A stretch of 64,000 bases of DNA from Punica granatum. Lineage: Eukaryota > Streptophyta > Magnoliopsida > Myrtales > Lythraceae. This document shows positions 62,442 through 64,000 of the stretch, piece after piece (within the stretch, counting starts at the first letter, position 1; each line of letters starts with the position of its first letter). Under the pieces are notes generated by a model. That model was not told the DNA's origin and searched no databases. It worked only from the letters and a program-made list of their open reading frames with translations. The stretch spans positions 17,303,363 through 17,367,362 of the forward strand of contig NC_045130.1 in assembly GCF_007655135.1 (NCBI RefSeq). The letters run 5' to 3'. Made by a program: the position numbers and the translations under genes.

Positions 62442-62562
62442 TTTAGGACCAACAGTGACACTTTTTCCAAACTTATAGGACTTGAGTTTTCGAAGTGAAA
62501 CTTTTAGGACTCAATGTCCTAAAATGCCAAACATTTAGGACCAACAGTGTCATTTTCCCTTT
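62442..62562 (-). repeat. Right TIR of the 8-kb MULE
   Basis: Inverse of the left TIR: on the minus strand AGGGAAAATGACACTGTTGG, then AACTCAAGTCCTATAAGTTT. It is followed outward by TTTTATATATATG. Confidence 0.88.
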
Positions 62563-62669
62563 TATATATATGTGTTGTTGTTTCAACTTTCAAGGTTTTG
62601 TTTTTCGGTTAGAAGGATTACTCAATGAGGATACAAATATAAATCAGCCAAAATAAATAAATAAATAAA

Positions 62670-63096
62670 GAGTAAATTTCGATAACATTCTAATAGTTTA
62701 TTAAATGATTAGCGACATTTCCCCTTCAAAATTAACTATACAGTACCCTCCTTCCATTGACTTGGCATCAATACCACTAGTCTTTGCCATGTGGATGCCT
62801 TGTCATTGCTCTTCAAACAGATCTGATTATCCTATTTCATTAATTGAATCATGATCTGATTCATCGCGCAACAAACTGACCCATGTATATGGATATTATT
62901 TTAAATTTAATCAGTTTCGATCGAGTACTAAATCGAATAAACTGAGTCATTTTATTAATCTAGTAATAGGGCGTATCCACGTGGTAAAGAGTGGTGCCAC
63001 ATCAGTGGAAGAAAGAATAGTGTGTGGCTAATTTTGAAAAGAGAGAGTGTCGTTAGTCATCTAACAAACTATATAGGGTGTTATCGAAATTTACCC
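62670..63096. mobile_element. Small MULE-type TIR element
   Basis: The left end GAGTAAATTTCGATAACATT and (inverted) right end GGGTAAATTTCGATAACACC start inverted arms of about 130 bases. The arms include TTTCAAAATTAGCCACAC-like and TGGCATCAATACCACT/GTGGCACCACTCTTTACC-like phrases. It lies only ~110 bp from the end of the 8-kb MULE. A 9-bp TSD was not clear. Non-coding. Confidence 0.7.
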
Positions 63097-64000
63097 AAAA
63101 GAAATTACAAGGAAACAAATATTTGGTGATAATAATCAAATCTAATATTTCTCGACTATCACTACAGTGAAGTCTTATTCTTTTTTTTTTTTAAGAAATC
63201 TGAATATTCTAAAATGTGCCAAATATTCAAATGTTATGTCATTCTGAGTGAATAAGTTCTCCATTTTTTTTTTATAGATATAAGTCTCAAATCATACCTA
63301 CATGAATCAGTTCAAGAGTTCAATGTATGTTTCTCCTAAATAAGCTCTCAGATTCAATTCTTTTGAATGAAAAGAAGTCGTGATTCGAAGAATTTTGCCC
63401 CCTCGCAAATCAACCTGGCACGAATATACATTAGTCGGGATAAGGATGGAGCCAGAAAATTCGTTCAGGGAGCATCTGAAAGTAAAAATTGACTTGATAT
63501 TCATATCATGTAAATTTGATTTTCAAATCTGTAAAAAAATTATACTCAAATTACTAAATTTTCCCATTCCTATTAAATTTAAGTTTATATTGTTTACAAT
63601 ATTTAGAGAATAGATTTTACTATACATAAAAAGAAAAGAATGATTTCTCCCGAATCATTAAAATTTCTATTTCTCAAAATTGAAAATTTATATATTTGTG
63701 GGGTAGACATATATCCTTAGTAGACTTTATATGTGCATTCATCAAAAATTGGAAATGTATGTATGGGTGCTTGAAAATGTTGAAAAGCAAAATTGCAGAC
63801 AAATAATTGTTGATTTCTCAAAAACGAGAGTATGTCACCCTATATTGGAGACATCAATTTATTTATACCAAAGAAAAAAAGGACATCAATTTTGAATTGT
63901 AGCGATTAAATTAAAAATTTATTGACTTATGCTTAATATGTTGTTTCTAGTAAAAAAGTAATTTCCAATCAACTATTAAGAAAATTGCATCTACAGCCAC
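63097..64000. other. Right edge, AT-rich, no gene recognised
   Basis: No recognisable protein, RNA gene or complete repeat in the last 900 bases. Confidence 0.5.

Larger units (their letters stand above)
54601..62562 (+). mobile_element. Mutator-like element (~8 kb) with two convergent genes
   Basis: Bounded by ~120-bp terminal inverted repeats and flanked on both sides by TATATATAT-type sequence, which hides the exact 9-bp duplication (limits uncertain by about 3 bases). Inside, left to right: a left arm with short Glu/Lys-coding repeats, a broken mudrA-like transposase (+), a tandem-repeat zone, an intact GRF zinc-finger membrane-protein gene (-), and a right arm with a 147-bp tandem duplication. 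Both genes read inward from the TIRs toward the middle. TIRs about 94% identical suggest fairly recent but not current activity. Encoded transposase motifs place it firmly in the MULE superfamily. Confidence 0.92.

Overview
This is nuclear DNA of a flowering plant, probably a eudicot. The evidence is spliced genes with GT..AG introns, plant-specific families (F-box, phytocyanin, CDPK-related kinase, DUF1645, RBP45/47), AT-rich intergenic DNA, AT and CT microsatellites, tRNA-derived SINEs, and many Mutator-like (MULE) and other inverted-repeat elements. The species cannot be named from sequence alone. All exon structures come from reading splice signals, reading frame and family resemblance by eye.

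Layout. 1-1.3 kb: inverted and tandem repeats. 1.3-2.7 kb: F-box gene (+). 2.7-7.1 kb: intergenic with a MITE, a SINE and a foldback element. 7.25-8.0 kb: secreted cupredoxin (phytocyanin-like, +). 9.3-10.5 kb: SCNM1/TITAN-like zinc-finger protein (+). 10.5-27 kb: gene-poor, with a 1-kb TIR element, a Helitron-like terminus, a 228-bp tandem duplication, an 806-bp MULE foldback with a 9-bp target duplication, two MITEs of one family and SINEs. 27.3-32.4 kb: eleven-exon CDPK-related kinase (+). 32.4-38 kb: gene-free. 38.0-39.0 kb: DUF1645 gene (-). 39-50.7 kb: repeats, including an 858-bp tandem duplication and a 939-bp MULE foldback. 50.7-54.2 kb: six-exon RBP45/47-type RNA-binding protein (-). 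54.6-62.56 kb: one large Mutator-like transposon. 62.7-63.1 kb: another small MULE-type TIR element.

The most interesting object is the ~8-kb transposon. Its ~120-bp terminal inverted repeats are about 94% identical by eye. It carries a mudrA-like transposase (+) with PB1-like, MuDR, DDE, SWIM and CCHC regions, and a convergent intact gene (-) for a GRF zinc-finger, coiled-coil, single-membrane-span protein. This layout recalls mudrA/mudrB of maize MuDR, but the second gene is of a different family. The transposase is dead as read: three in-frame TGA codons (two at clear Trp positions, one at a probable one) and an out-of-phase splice junction. The GRF gene is open.

The host genes are unrelated single genes and no shared pathway is implied. 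The kinase (Ca2+-linked signalling), the F-box protein (SCF ubiquitin ligase), the RNA-binding protein (mRNA fate) and the SCNM1-like protein (probably minor-intron splicing) are each independent.
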